Shown one piece after another: positions 11,350 through 23,105 of a DNA stretch of 64,000 nt. Numbering within the stretch: position 1 is the first letter of the stretch; each line of letters begins with the position of its first letter. The notes beneath the pieces were generated by a model. It did not search any database and was not told the DNA's origin. It saw only the letters and a program-made list of their open reading frames with translations. The DNA is taken from the NCBI GenBank assembly GCA_022495005.1, contig JAGYXB010000694.1, forward strand, positions 310,001-374,000, in the 5' to 3' direction. The DNA comes from Rhyacophila brunnea. Its lineage: Eukaryota > Arthropoda > Insecta > Trichoptera > Rhyacophilidae. The translations under genes and the position numbers were made by a program.

Positions 11350-12085
11350 ATTATATACTAGTACATCATTATATTGAACGAGTCAGCAGTTTAAATACGA
11401 GTAGCTGTGAATTTTATTTATTATTACCGTCATAATATAATATGATACTATGGGAATGGATATAAGACTAATTTTTCATTGCGGTACCGTATTTAATATC
11501 GACTATCTGCTGACACAGGTAAACAGTTGTTTACCGGTATATGAGTCGCTGGGAATTTATTATTGCGGCCGAATAATTTGATACATTAAAAATAGATATT
11601 TGATCAATAATATACTGACAGCTACAACATCAATAATTTATACTTTGAAAAATAATATTTATGTCTTTATGCGGAAGGGTTTATGTAGGAAAGTTTGCTA
11701 ACACTTTAAAACCACGGATTTGGGGAACATAATTACTAAGTATATTTGGTTTTTCACACTATATATAAGACATGGATATTATATCGAGAAAAGTTTTGTG
11801 TCACAAAAAAAAACGGCGGCGTGTTAGGTTAGGGGGTTTCAAGGGGTAATTCCCGACTACCTAGTGCTTACCTTATATTCTTTCAGCCACGCAGAGACAA
11901 ACATGAGTACTTTTTATACTTATTTATTTCGTTTTCCTGGTCTAGCATTTGTCTATCGTCTCATTTAAAGTTACAAAATATTATTACTTATGAGTTCTTT
12001 TCTTCCTAACTCTGTGTATTACAAACTTATTGATAGAGGATTTAGACATTATTATTGCGTTATTTGGTATCAATATATAAGTATT
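11350..12085. other. AT-rich intron, nothing assigned
   Basis: The only structure noted is a short palindrome, GGTAAACAGTTGTTTACC, at 11519-11536. It contains the GGTAAAC word of the element at 4225-4886, so it may be a remnant of that family. Confidence 0.4.
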
Positions 12086-12235
12086 TAATTTATATATCAT
12101 TTTTATTATTATAGTAGTGTAGTGAAACAGTAGTGTATTAAGTAATAGAAGTGAAACAATGAATATGACCTCACCGAAAATCGAACCTGGAACCCCATAA
12201 TGATAGGCCAGCGTCTTGGACAGCAATTAATTATT
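12085..12235 (-). mobile_element. tRNA-derived SINE, family S3
   Basis: On the minus strand a tRNA-like head (GACGCTGGCCTATCATTATG, then GGTTCCAGGTTCGATTTTCG, a B-box-like block) leads into TGTTTCACTTCTATTAC and ACTACTGTTTCACTACACTA. The body recurs at 30862-30950. The 80-codon frame at 11984-12226 is a product of this SINE and not a gene. Confidence 0.6.
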
Positions 12236-12239
12236 ATAT

Positions 12240-13550
12240 ACTGGACTCTTTCGTTAAAAAAGAATGAGTAAACACAATGATATTTAGAGGTTATTTATCA
12301 TTAAAACTGTACTTCCATAATATAATTATAAATTTAACCAATTACATATTACAATGTTATATTAATCAAAGCGTAAACAGGAAGTTTAGATTTTTATATT
12401 TTATTGACACTTACAGATTTTTAATAACGATAAAACATATGTTTTTTTAAATATGGTTAATTCTACGATAGTAAAGTTATTAATTTTGACAGATGTAACA
12501 TATATTGTAAACCCATCTTCAGAATTACTATCGTTCTGAATACCACAACATTAAAGAATGAGCCACCTATGGAAATAATATAATTAAAAATTATAGAATT
12601 AACAAAAAAACTCCATAGTTAGAAACCATAACAAATTCTACGAAAATAACGAGAAATTTTGGTTTACGCAAAAATATTTCGAATTTTTATCAGCCAAAAA
12701 TTATGTTCTTTAATTTTGTTTTAATTTTCTCAGCTCAACCTAGTCTACATTGAGAGGAATTATTATAAAATTATAATATAGAATTTTGACGAGAATTAAA
12801 AGATTATCACTATTAAATTAACTAATAATCCTACTTAAGCATATATAAGAGATTATACACTTATTATAAGTCAAAAGCTAAATCCTTTCTTTATAAATAT
12901 TACGTCGAAAAACGGTTTTATCTTCTTTATTATTCATAATATATACGGATAAAAATAGCGAACACTTTTATAAGAAAATAAACATTTTTAAGTCTGCTAG
13001 CATGGTAGATTTTTATTATGGCAATTATTTTCAAGGAAGGTTTGACTTAAAGCTCTCGTGAAACGTTCACGATAGTACATGGAATCGTTAATAAATAGAA
13101 AGAGCCGTAAGTACATAGAAAAAACAAAGTACCTCTCTATAAGATTGCCCTAGATTTTTTTACGTCTTTTGTAGTTATACGATACTTTAATTGGCTGATT
13201 TTAAGTAGGATACTGCAGTTGACTGAAACGTGAAACTAATTAATTACTTCAAATTGTTTTCAAAGAATTGTCGGTCAATTAAGAATTAGCTAAATGTATT
13301 TAGGACTTTTTACTAATTATTGAGGTGGATAATTTACAAAATAAAATATATAATGACATTTAATTATTCATCTTTGCTTTTAAGTATTTTTATGTATAAA
13401 AATTATCCAAATTAAATATAGTCGTGTATAAAATGCATTCATAACTTGGTATTCACTACATATTCCAGTGGCAAATACTCCATACTTATTATTTCAAACC
13501 TATATTCTGGTTAAGAAAAATATAATATGTTAATTGCCTATTAAGGTCAT
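12240..13550. other. AT-rich intron, nothing assigned
   Basis: Long AT-rich stretch within the PDZ3 intron. I see no exon, RNA gene or delimited repeat. Confidence 0.5.
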
Positions 13551-13554
13551 CAAT

Positions 13555-14145
13555 ATCATCAGGGGCGCGATAACCCGGTGTGGGTCTTGGTCTCCTCCAA
13601 CAGTTCCTTCTACCTGCTCCTATCCAGTGTGGCCGCTTTCCAATTCGGTAGGTACCCCCAGAATACGGCAGACACTGGCAGCCCCATCCAACCAGCGAAT
13701 CTTTGGCCTGCCTCTTTTTCTACTGGATTGCTGGACATCACTCTCTTTGCCGGTTCACTGTCATTAATACGGTGCAAATAACCTAGCCATCGCAGTCTCC
13801 TAATCTCAATTGATTGAACTACGCTGCAATCTTCGTACAACCCGTAGACCTCAGCAATATATCTTCTCCTCCAATTAGTGCCGTCCCTGATCGGTCCATA
13901 TATACGGCGGAGAATTTTTCTTTCAAAAATGTTCAGGAGTCGTTCATTTCGCAGATTTTATGTCCAGGTTTCCGATGCGTAGGTGTCTTGTAAAGAGTGC
14001 TTCTAGTTCGGCGAGATAGTATGCAGGACTTAAAATGTCTTAACAGGCCAAAGTAGCATTTATTCGCAGACATCATTCTCTTGTTGATTTCTTCTGTAAT
14101 ATCATTATGTCGAGTTACAAGACAACCAAGGTATATTGAAACTGT
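13555..14145 (-). pseudogene. LINE relic: end of reverse transcriptase and C-terminal extension
   Basis: On the minus strand, in more than one frame, this reads YLGCLVTRHNDITEEINKRM, ANKCYFGLLRHFKS, LSRRTRSTLYKT, RKILRRIYGPIRDGTNWRRR and EIRRLRWLGYLHRI. These are the classic landmarks of the thumb and C-terminal tail of non-LTR (RTE/I-like) reverse transcriptases. Several frameshifts and stops separate the pieces, and the catalytic YxDD region is not included. The open frames on the plus strand here (13534-13781) are shadows. The fragment sits inside the PDZ3 intron of the dlg-like gene. Confidence 0.85.
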
Positions 14146-14179
14146 CGACTTTTAAGCCTATTAAGTTACTTCATTATTT

Positions 14180-14445
14180 ATATTCTACACAAATTATATA
14201 ATTTTCCAATGACATCTGTCTGTAGGTATATAATATAAATTGACTGCTGGCTTCCTGAACTAGACAATACGAAAGCAGTCAGTACACCAACGTCACCAAC
14301 ACAACCAAAGGCTTAAACTAATTCGTTACATTTCACGCATACAACACATGCATAAGATTACATACGTATTGCAAAAAAACACACACAATGTAAAATCTGT
14401 AACATACTTTCAGGTGATTCGGGGCTGTAGGTATATAAGCCTACA
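14180..14445. repeat. Dispersed repeat J, copy 1
   Basis: Aligns in the same orientation with 43659-43915: CAATGACATCTGTCTGTAGG, TGTAATATAAATT-type blocks, AACACAACCAA, ACTAATTCGTTACATTTCAC and ATGTAGGTAT-type blocks are shared. It directly follows a LINE fragment, so it may be the untranslated 3' part of a retroelement. Confidence 0.6.
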
Positions 14446-14554
14446 CTCACAGAGGTGTACATTTTATAACATTAATTAATATTATGAAAAGCAATTTGAC
14501 ACTGTTCAAATAATTATTTCATTTAAATGCTATATTTTATTTTTATCTTTTCTT

Positions 14555-14925
14555 TCTCCTTGTCCTCATGGTGGCTGAGGATCATGACTATCTCTTAATT
14601 GAGTTATCTTCTGAGCGACCAAGATTATCCGCCTATTTCAGTCATTTGCTTCTCTGACGGCAAATTTAAGGCTACATCCAGTAAATTCCTTCACTTCGTC
14701 GCTTTTCCTTTGTTTTTCCTTCACTGGAGGCTAGCCAAAATCATCAGCCTCTCCAGATTACGTGGTACGGACCAATTATGTCCAGAAAAGCTGCAGAATG
14801 CAACTCATACATCTTGTCGAGAGCCGTTCTTTTATGTGGAGCCTTTGGATAACCAATTGATTCGTCCTTTGCCTTGTCCATGAAATACAAAGCATTCGCC
14901 GCCAAGACCACATTTCAAAGGCATT
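14555..14925 (-). pseudogene. LINE relic, C-terminal tail, family of 56000-56470
   Basis: On the minus strand it reads NAFEMWSWRRMLCISWTRQR, TNQLVIQRLHIKERLSTRC and ILQLFW, closely parallel to AFELWCW, TNQSIIQRLKIKERLSAIC and ILQFFGHIVRRG at 56060-56230. Stops and frameshifts follow. Together with 15240-15375 it forms one interrupted copy, since the fragment there encodes the residues just upstream. Confidence 0.8.
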
Positions 14926-15239
14926 TTCGAAAAGCACAACAGTCACTTTTTGAAATGTTCAAATTAGACTAATAATAACTTCATTATTTTTAATTAAAAC
15001 TAGGCTCAAAGTAGATCAGTAGGTACACTCTTATAATATAATTTAATAAAACGTTTAATGTAAGTAGGTACCTAAAAACCGCTCAAAGTTGTATCATTGT
15101 GTTTATTCATATATTTCAATTTATTAATTGAGTTAGCCAAGTAAATCTTGGTAGAAATCCATTTTAAAAGAAATGAAAATATAATTAATATTAAATTCTA
15201 CAGGTTTTTTTAAAAAGGTGTGTCAATAGCTATTTCGGT

Positions 15240-15375
15240 TGTAACACCATTATCAAGACTATCTGTGAGTGATTGAGAAGCTCTTTTTGCTTTCAACCCA
15301 CTCAATTTCCTTCTGTCTGCTTGCCCTCACGGTCCATGACTCTGCACCGTACAAAAATATGGAGAACACTTAAGG
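15240..15375 (-). pseudogene. LINE relic, upstream piece of the copy at 14555
   Basis: On the minus strand it reads LYGAESWTVRASRQKEIEWV, the typical conserved block (LYG.E.W) after the reverse-transcriptase thumb. The continuing sequence (NAFEMW...) resumes at 14925, so about 310 bp at 14926-15240 appears to be an insertion or unaligned filler. The plus-strand frame at 15273 is a shadow. Confidence 0.7.
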
Positions 15376-15678
15376 CTTGCATTTATGATTACTTGCATAT
15401 TATTGTTTTTGTGGGTGTTATTAAAAATTACTATTATATTCACCCTAAAATATATGTCATACTGCGACTTATCAGAATACTTTATTTCCATAAATCTCTA
15501 TTATTTTCTTTCAAAAATAAATCTGAAGATTACACTTACTTCAATTTTATCGTTAAAACATCTCGTATATTTTATTCCGTAAATATTTAATATCATCTCA
15601 AGATTTAGAATCGCTGTTTTGTTCATTATTCATTCACAGCCTTCACTGTTATAAAGCCAAGATTATTTTTACACACAG

Positions 15679-15836
15679 GGCACGGGACCTTTGGTAACAA
15701 TAAAGGCCCAGTACAAACCGGAAGAGTACAGGTGCCTAGAAGCCAAGATCCGCGAGCTGAATATGCAAATTCTGAGAGACAGAATCGCGAGCGGGGGGGA
15801 GCTAACGAAGTCGGAGGAGAATCTGTTCTACAGAAG
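15679..15836 (+). CDS. dlg1: Dlg-like MAGUK, end of PDZ3 and post-PDZ3 segment
   Basis: This exon has 52 codons plus two bases, after a TTTACACACAG acceptor and before a GTGAGATG donor. It encodes GTGPLVTIKAQYKPEEYRCL and then EAKIRELNMQI. The pattern AQY[KR]PE[ED]Y....EAKI..L is diagnostic of the Dlg family directly after PDZ3. It then runs into a Ser/Gly-containing, Lys/Glu-rich hook (ASGGELTKSEENLFYRR), where the SH3 domain should begin in the next exon. It ends in phase 2. No SH3 exon was recognised downstream, so the gene either continues after a very long intron or ends differently in this copy. Confidence 0.92.
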
Positions 15837-16202
15837 GTGAGATGAATTTTTAGTTTGAGAATTGTTTACTTTACGTTGGAATGAAATGTCTCGTCCTTAA
15901 ATAAATCTGTTTACTGGATAAATATTTACCTTTTTCCCGAATAATTTAATAAGTTTACTGTTAATAAAATTATCATTTCTATAAATAGACTCTCATCATG
16001 GTTGAGTTCATAATAATATAATAACGCTGTTGATTCTGCAATAATTATATCATAATAAATGCACTTTTTTGTTGTTTAAACTTAAAATTTACTCGTATAT
16101 TGTACATCGCTACAGTACCTATATAATATTATTTTCTTCACTAATTTATAAAACAATATACATTTTATCCGATATTAGATTTAAATTACGAAAATATTCC
16201 TA

Positions 16203-16564
16203 TACCTTAGAGCTAAAAGTCTGGAAGTCACATATTCAATATTATGCAGGAGAGCAGTTTTAAAATAGTTACAAACACACTCACGATCGTACTAAAACTC
16301 TGCATGTTGGACTTCCGCACTTTTGCAATAATTAATCTTTTTGCTATAATTTAAATCAAAAATGACTTAAATTAGACATCCACTCTTTCAGCTCTAAAGT
16401 ATAATAATTGGACTACCGTCGTTTTAAAAGTAAGTATTTTGAAAACCATATATCATTAGATTCCTAAATTTTCAGCATTAAGATAACGTCAATACACATT
16501 TAAATCTATATACTTTACTCAAAAATGATAGATATGTGACTTTCGCACTTTCAGCTCTAAGGTA
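16203..16564. mobile_element. 362-bp inverted-repeat element (MITE-like)
   Basis: The ends are inverted repeats of about 33 bp: TACCTTAGAGCTAAAAGTCT then GTCACATAT on the left, ATATGTGAC then GCACTTTCAGCTCTAAGGTA on the right. Variants of the same words (GGACTTCCGCACTTTTGCAA, CTCTTTCAGCTCTAAAGTA) occur inside. No target duplication could be fixed. Confidence 0.65.
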
Positions 16565-16599
16565 CAGTTTAATATAACAGCAACATATTGACTATTTGG

Positions 16600-18040
16600 T
16601 TGCACAGACGACAGGGCGACGGGACAATTGGACGCAACTAAAGTTAAATAAAATAAGTAAGAAATTGATAAACGTTACAACTTAAGCCGGTCATTAGAAA
16701 GCAATATACATAGTTGTTGCAAATACTTATGATCTTCTACTTTCCAATATTACACTGAAGTGCAACCATATTCTTTGTGCATTTCATTGTAAAGTTGTCC
16801 AGTTACTGGTGCTGAATCGTCCTTAACTCAAACATACTATCTGTTAGTTAAATCCTCAATATATTTTATTGGCCTTAGCCACTTTTAACATCTTATAATA
16901 TCTATTTTTGAATTACACTTAAAACTGTTTTTAATATTTAAATAATCCACTATTTTTTCCAACTAACTCATTTTATTATGGAATAATTTGTTCAACAAGG
17001 GTTAACAAGACTAATAATATAATATTATAGAATCAACCATAGCGTTAATTATCAAATTCGGTCCCTAACAGTCTTTGATTATCTATGATTATAATATAAA
17101 TGTATTTTATAACACTACATAGTATTTTTTTTATCAATTTGTTGGTGCACTGGTATTATTATACAGTAAAGTTCTTACAAAAATTATATTACATAAAATG
17201 CCCACTTATATTTCAATTTTATGGTGTAATATTAATATGACTCAAAATATAGTTTTCGCCAAGCAACTTTACTGTCTCATTCAAATGCATAATAATATTA
17301 TATTCATTTAAATTTAGATTTTCAATTCATTCGAAAAATTAAAATGTAAAAGCAAATGACGTGGGGAAAAAAGACCTAACCATCATTTTAATTAGTTTTT
17401 CTTTTATTGTGTATATTAATAATAATTAATATTATCAGATTGGTAAAATAAAACACCACTGTAAGTTTGCGACGTTTTTGACTTTAACCGAAAATCCTTT
17501 ATTCTTTCCTTTTATTCCTTCTTTTTGTGCATCTTGTTAAATTTGATGTGAGTAGGTTAAGTCCTTTTCCAGTTTAATATTTGATATACAACATATATTT
17601 GTGCACAAAATTGATATAGAGTATTAACAAAAGGTATTTTGATAGAATTTTTAAAGTTTTCGTTTACTTGCCTAACCATCGTGGATAAACTAAACAAAAG
17701 AATATTGACATTCTGCGGTTGCAGGGTAAAAGTTCACAAATCGTGCTTTTACGAAATTAAAATTGTAATGCTAATGTGTGTAAACATTATCATAGATTTT
17801 ATTATATGAAAGCAAAATAAATAGATATTTTTATTTGTAGAAATAGCTTAAAAAGAAAAAATATAGCACATTATCAAAAACTTCATTATATTATATAAAT
17901 AATGTAAGAGAAATAAAAAATACACCAATTAACTTCTAAGCCAGAGTATTTTGAAAACTGTTTATTAACATAACTGATTATCTCAGCTGCAACCAAACTG
18001 ACTTACCCCGGTTTTTTACCCCGAAACCAGAAAAATATAT
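16600..18040. other. AT-rich DNA downstream of the last dlg exon
   Basis: No SH3 exon is visible. A weak possible terminal exon at 16608-16641 is discussed among the findings. Otherwise nothing can be assigned. Confidence 0.45.
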
Positions 18041-18045
18041 AATTG

Positions 18046-18290
18046 TGTCGCTAGATTTCAAAATCAGCCAAGTCCATAATAGATGAATAGGAGAAAAACA
18101 GCTTTTTGTTTTCTCAAATACAAAGTCACAAGGGTGAAAGTTTATATTATTTCGAGTAAAAAATATTTAAAACTAATAAATTCCACATTTTGATAATGCA
18201 GAAATGTTAGAAAGCAGTAGTTCTTCAGCAATTCACAAAAAGTCAAAAATACCTAAAGGTGGACTTGGCTGATTTTAAAATGCAGCGACA
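18046..18290 (+). mobile_element. 245-bp MITE, family A, copy 2
   Basis: Starts TGTCGCTAGATTTCAAAATC and ends GATTTTAAAATGCAGCGACA. It is the same length as copy 1 and in the opposite orientation. The terminal match can be extended outward by ATTG on one side and CAAT on the other. Confidence 0.88.
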
Positions 18291-18294
18291 CAAT

Positions 18295-20385
18295 ATCGAT
18301 GCAATATTTTTCTTAACATAGTAATACATTTTAATATAAATTCAGTATTGTCAATATATTATTTAATATTTCATTTTAATTAACGTTTTTAACGTGATAT
18401 TAAATTTAATCAAGCTATGAGTAAATAACATTCTATGAATCAATAATAACGTCATGTAATAATTTATCCCACGTGACAAATTACTACCTATGTTAATAGC
18501 GGTTTGATTATTAATTCTGTCATATTATTTCACAGGTAACTGTATTAAGCTGGCAACATATATTTTGAAATGGATGTTTACCGGACTTTAAACATATGAT
18601 ATTAATAAATAACGAAAGTGACAAGTGAACATTTTGTGGCATATACCAATATATTATGAGAAATGGAACTCGTCTAATAAAATAATATAATATGCATTTT
18701 GAAATGACGATTGACAATTATTATTATTGTTTACTATAATAAATTTGATATATTGTAAATATTTAATATTTTAAATGAAGTGATGAATTATTTATTAAAT
18801 GATATTAGATAATAATGTTATGACAGATTGTGTACAGTGAAGAATGTTTTTAGAATGATGTTTATAAGAAAGAAAGTATGAAAATAGTTTTTTTAATAAC
18901 TTATATTAAATGGAATTGGTTAGGGTAAGGACAGAGACTTGCAATCCTCTTTATATTGTATTTAGATAAAGCATTATTCATTTTCTACTGAATGTCGTGC
19001 TATTTTAATTTCTCATAAACTTTTCGTGTAGAAATATTTTCTTTAAAAAATAATATTTTATACGAATATGACCATTTTGATTATTTTCAAATATTTATGT
19101 AAGTATAAGATATATCAGTTTTGATTTAAAAAATATATTTATTAAATAATTATTAATAAACATCAAGTTTAACTTAGAAACTAAAAATATACACATTTTT
19201 TTATAAAATGACCGTTCACATAACCAATCCTGATTTTTTAAATCGATAATATATTATTTAAACCTTTCATTTATAGCAAATTCACCTCGTCGATAATCTT
19301 CATATTATATTATTATACAATTTTTATTTTTAAAAAATATATACAAAAATGTACGTTTCGTTTTATTCTGGTCTTCTACCAAAAACTGGGAGAAAAAAAA
19401 AACATAATCTATGTTCAAAAATATGTATGTTTAATAAAAATGGTACATTTATAAATTTTGTGTTTGATTTTTGAATAAATTTATATTATAATATAAATGC
19501 TTTTATATTTTTTCTCAACGATTGACTCCCTTTCTGGATCAATTACCATAAAACATATCCTCTTACATTTTTTTTAAATAGTATTATAAATTCATTCATT
19601 TACATCACTTGTTTCATTGTCAAGATCAGTAGTTTTCAAACTTTTTTGTTTCATGATGATCTTAGTTTTTGAATATATTTTAACGGTGCTACATAAAATA
19701 TAATATGTTTCAAGCATCCAATTGAAAAATTCTCCTTGTAAAATAAGATTGGAGAACATTTCTGAACTACCATTTGAATATTTTTCCCTTCAGAATCAAA
19801 TAAAATTAGACACAGGTTTTTAGCTTTTCATGTATGAGTTTTACTGCTGTAAATGAAAAGATGTTTTAAATTTGTCATCGTGTGATTAAAACAGTTACTG
19901 GAGCATACACCTACAAATTTTTCATTGTGATCATTGTAATTTTCAATGCTATTATCTGAAATTATTATTTAAAAAAAAAAATACTCGCTAATAGTAGATA
20001 ATACAAAAATACAAGCTCATTTCAAATTTTATTGTTCATTTCATTGTTTCATATTATATAAGTCAATAATATTTTGAAGACCTCAAAATAATGGCCTAAC
20101 TTTGGTGTTAATATTGTATATTTAAATAGTTCATATTGTTTTACAAAAATAAGCTTTTTTGTATCAAATTATGTACATAATTTTCTGTTTTTGCAGACAA
20201 TGACTGCAAATTTAAATTACCTAATTATGATTCATTATATTTTAGTATTATTAAAATTATTGTTATTGAATATTATGTTAGGTGTTAGGGCCCTATGCAT
20301 AGTCATACCAACGTAAATAATAAGGTATATATTTTACCTACGATAATTATTACTGATATCTGGAATGGGAATATGCCATTATGGG
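18295..20385. other. AT-rich DNA, nothing assigned
   Basis: Over 2 kb of very AT-rich sequence with scattered TAATATTAT words. No exon, RNA gene or clear repeat was seen. Confidence 0.5.
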
Positions 20386-20389
20386 ATAC

Positions 20390-20602
20390 TTAATCCTGAT
20401 TGTCACATTCATTTGTTTCCAGTGCAAGAAGCATATAAGCTATATCTATATTTAAAATCATCTCACCATTAATACAATCATATATACAGCCATGGCGAGG
20501 CCAATCCACTTCTGCACGTGTGCCAGTGCGATATTTTAGAATTTTACCTGCGCCCCATGTCGAGTAAAATTTGTTGCTTGCGATACCAACAGTTTTATTC
20601 AA
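20390..20602 (-). CDS. Small unrecognised reading frame (70 codons)
   Basis: The minus-strand frame contains the compositionally protein-like stretch GAGKILKYRTGTRAEVDWPR followed by HGCIYDCINGE. I do not recognise a family. It could be a fragment of a transposon gene or an exon, since an acceptor-like TTTTAG lies just upstream. It has no coding neighbours. It is listed because its residue composition is unlike the low-complexity frames around it. Confidence 0.25.
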   Translation of the reverse strand: MNKTVGIASNKFYSTWGAGKILKYRTGTRAEVDWPRHGCIYDCINGEMILNIDIAYMLLALETNECDNQD

Positions 20603-20996
20603 ACTAAAATTTTACACACGAGCAGTGTGCGAAAGTAAATTAGATTACATATGTTTTGTAAATACCAATAAAATCACATCGACATATTTAACGTGTTGCA
20701 ATTGAGATTAGTTTAGGTGTGCGACCCGGCTTACGCATAAACCCAATTATCAACATACGTATGACTGTGCATATGGTACTGTGTCACGAGGATTGCCTTT
20801 TCTGTTCTAAACAAGGTGTGTGAAGTGTGGTGACAATTTTTAAATGAAATTATTCACAAATCTACGAAACATAAGGTTTTCATCAATTAATTTATTTAAT
20901 AAGAATTATAAAAAAACATTATGAACATATTGAATAAACTATTTAATTGACTTTACGTGGAAAATTATTTATTATATACCAATCCTATATTATATA

Positions 20997-21242
20997 TGTC
21001 GCTAGATTTCAAAATCAGCCAAGTCCGTAATGGATAAATAGAAGAAAAACAGCTTTTTGTTTTCTCAAGTACATAGTCACAAGGGTGAAAGTTTATATTA
21101 TTTCGATTATAGAATATTTAAAATTAATAAGTTCCACATTTCGGTAATACAGAAATGTTAGAAAGTAGTAGTTCTTCAACAATTAACAAAAATGTCAAAA
21201 ATATCTAAAGGTGGACTTAGCTGATTTTGAAATCTAGTGACA
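20997..21242 (+). mobile_element. 246-bp MITE, family A, copy 3
   Basis: Starts TGTCGCTAGATTTCAAAATC and ends GATTTTGAAATCTAGTGACA. It is in the same orientation as copy 2 and almost the same length. It ends only six bases before the next element begins at 21249. Confidence 0.88.
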
Positions 21243-21248
21243 CATAAT

Positions 21249-21644
21249 TCGACTGTGTTTAGGAAAAAGGACGTAACCCTTACTGAACAAAGTTTACAGG
21301 AGAGGCAAAAAACGTTTTTTGAGAGTTTTTAGTTTAACATTTTTTTTAAAATAGCCATATACATTGGGTGCATGATGATTGATGATTTGGTGTAATATAT
21401 TTTCGATCTAATAGTAATTAAAGAAGTTATTACAGAAAAATCATTAAAATTGCGGATAAATGCTTTTTTCCATAATTTAAAAATTAATTAATCTCAATTA
21501 AAACCTGAATTTAGATAAAAATTCGGCATTTGTGGCTTACTTCCTTTTTATAGAATGTGTATTTAGTTGTATACATTGTTAATATTTAATAAAAGCACTT
21601 TTCGAAAAATTGAGGGTTACGCCCTTTTTCCTTAACAATGTCGA
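21249..21644. mobile_element. 396-bp MITE-like element
   Basis: The terminal inverted repeats are about 32 bp: TCGACTGTGTTTAGGAAAAA then GGACGTAACCCT on the left. The right end reads AGGGTTACGCCCTTTTTCCT and then TAACAATGTCGA. No reading frame lies inside. Confidence 0.72.
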
Positions 21645-21879
21645 TATACAATAGTATTCATTTATACAATGCTATGAAATTCTACGAAGAAAATCTGAAT
21701 TATTTGAAGAAACCTAATTAATATGTGTGAATTTTCTGTTTCATCATTACAATGCCAGGCTCACGTGATAAAACCGAATTTTATGAAACCTAGTAGGTAT
21801 CTGATTTTTAAAAATATACACAAATTACACTCAAGAAACATATTTAGTAATTTTAAATGTGCCATATTTAACCAGTCTT

Positions 21880-22640
21880 GGAGTCTAGACTAGGCTCAAC
21901 TTAATGGCCGCGCAATCCGCTTATAGCTAGCTTTCTTATTGGATGCGAGAGATCATGAAAATACTGCTAGTAATATTATATATTGCAAGAATGTATTTTA
22001 TAATTGATTATAGGTATGCATAAAGTAGCCAGTCCAAACAAAACACAAACCGAGAAATATTGATGTTTGCGTTAGTTGTGATTATTTAAAACCACAAACC
22101 CTATACACATGACATAATTAGGTTTTTAATGATACATACTACATTATGTAAAATATATAATGTGAGTGTGAACACTTTTCAAGAGATAAAAGAAATGTCA
22201 ATGTTATTTTTTTATAGTGTATAGACTGACACTTTTTTCTGCGATTTACACAGAACATAAATTATATTAACGCGATAACTACTCACATTTTCTAGATTGT
22301 AGACTAGCTATTTTTTAAATAACTACATTCTATGCTTCAATACCTCTTTGATAGACGGCGCTCGTGGTACAATGGATATGGCACTGGCCTTCCGCTCAAG
22401 CGTTCTGGGTTCGATTGCCGGTGAGGACACAATATTTATGTATTTTTTTCAAAGCCTGGGTGTTTGTGATTGTCCAATATTACTAACAACCATCTTGTAC
22501 GAAAAAGCAAGGACATGGTTATAAATAATTCTAAAAAAAAAAACCTCTTTAATTTTTTTATAGACAAAATAAATAGTAAATAAATGAAAGCGTCTCTCGA
22601 AAAGGGGTCCATATGAAAAAGCTAAATTTTACAGGAGAGA
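21880..22640. repeat. Dispersed repeat C, copy 1, with a nested SINE
   Basis: Blocks are shared with 58930-59420 in the same order: GCTTATAGCTAGCTTTCTTA, ATTGGATG, TTTTATAGACAAAATAAATA and AAAGTAGCCAGTCCA. The two copies differ by the SINE at 22366-22545 present only here. Confidence 0.6.
22366..22545 (+). mobile_element. tRNA-derived SINE, family S2, copy 1
   Basis: A tRNA-like head has an A-box-like region (CTCGTGGTACAATGGATATG) and a B box (GGGTTCGATTGCC). The body follows: AAAGCCTGGGTGTTTGTGAT, CTTGTACGAAAAAGCAAGGA, CATGGTTATAAATAATTCT and an A-rich tail. ACCTCTTT on both sides looks like the target duplication. Two more copies are at 45083 and 48508. Confidence 0.82.
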
Positions 22641-22834
22641 AGAAAAAAAATAGTTATTTATGGTAAAATTCTTATGTTCATCAAATATCAATAATTAAAA
22701 ATCTAACCATGTATTACTGAAATTTTTGTTATTTACTTATATATAAGGCACTTCAGCTGGGGCACGGTCTAAAACGATCGTGACTACGCAACGCGAAGAT
22801 TATGCGTGCAGAACAAAACATAATTTGTCATAAA

Positions 22835-23105
22835 AATTCAACATGCGTCCATTTAATGTTAGGTTTATTGCTATATTAGTAATAATAATAATATATTCAT
22901 TGACATGTTTTCTTTTTCAAGTAAATGGGTAATGTTTTTAGTCATCTTTACACGATTTAAGAATTATTCCCCCGTCGCCATCACAAAACAAATTGACGTG
23001 TTCACAGCTCGACTTTCGCTCTCCGATTGGCAGCCAGTCCAAAATTTCGTCGCACTATTCTAGTTGACAATTATTTACCGTTTCACTGAAGTACGCTCTT
23101 AAGTA
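22835..23105 (+). repeat. Dispersed repeat D, copy 1
   Basis: This is the reverse complement of 63640-63890. Shared blocks include TTAGTAATAATAATA, ATATTCATTGACATGTTTTC, TAGTCATCTTTACACGAT, CTCCGATTGGCA and CCGTTTCACTGAAGTACGCT. No reading frame is conserved. Confidence 0.7.

Noticed and set aside
13534..13781. Two overlapping plus-strand frames
   Set aside because: Both are antisense shadows of the LINE relic at 13555-14145.
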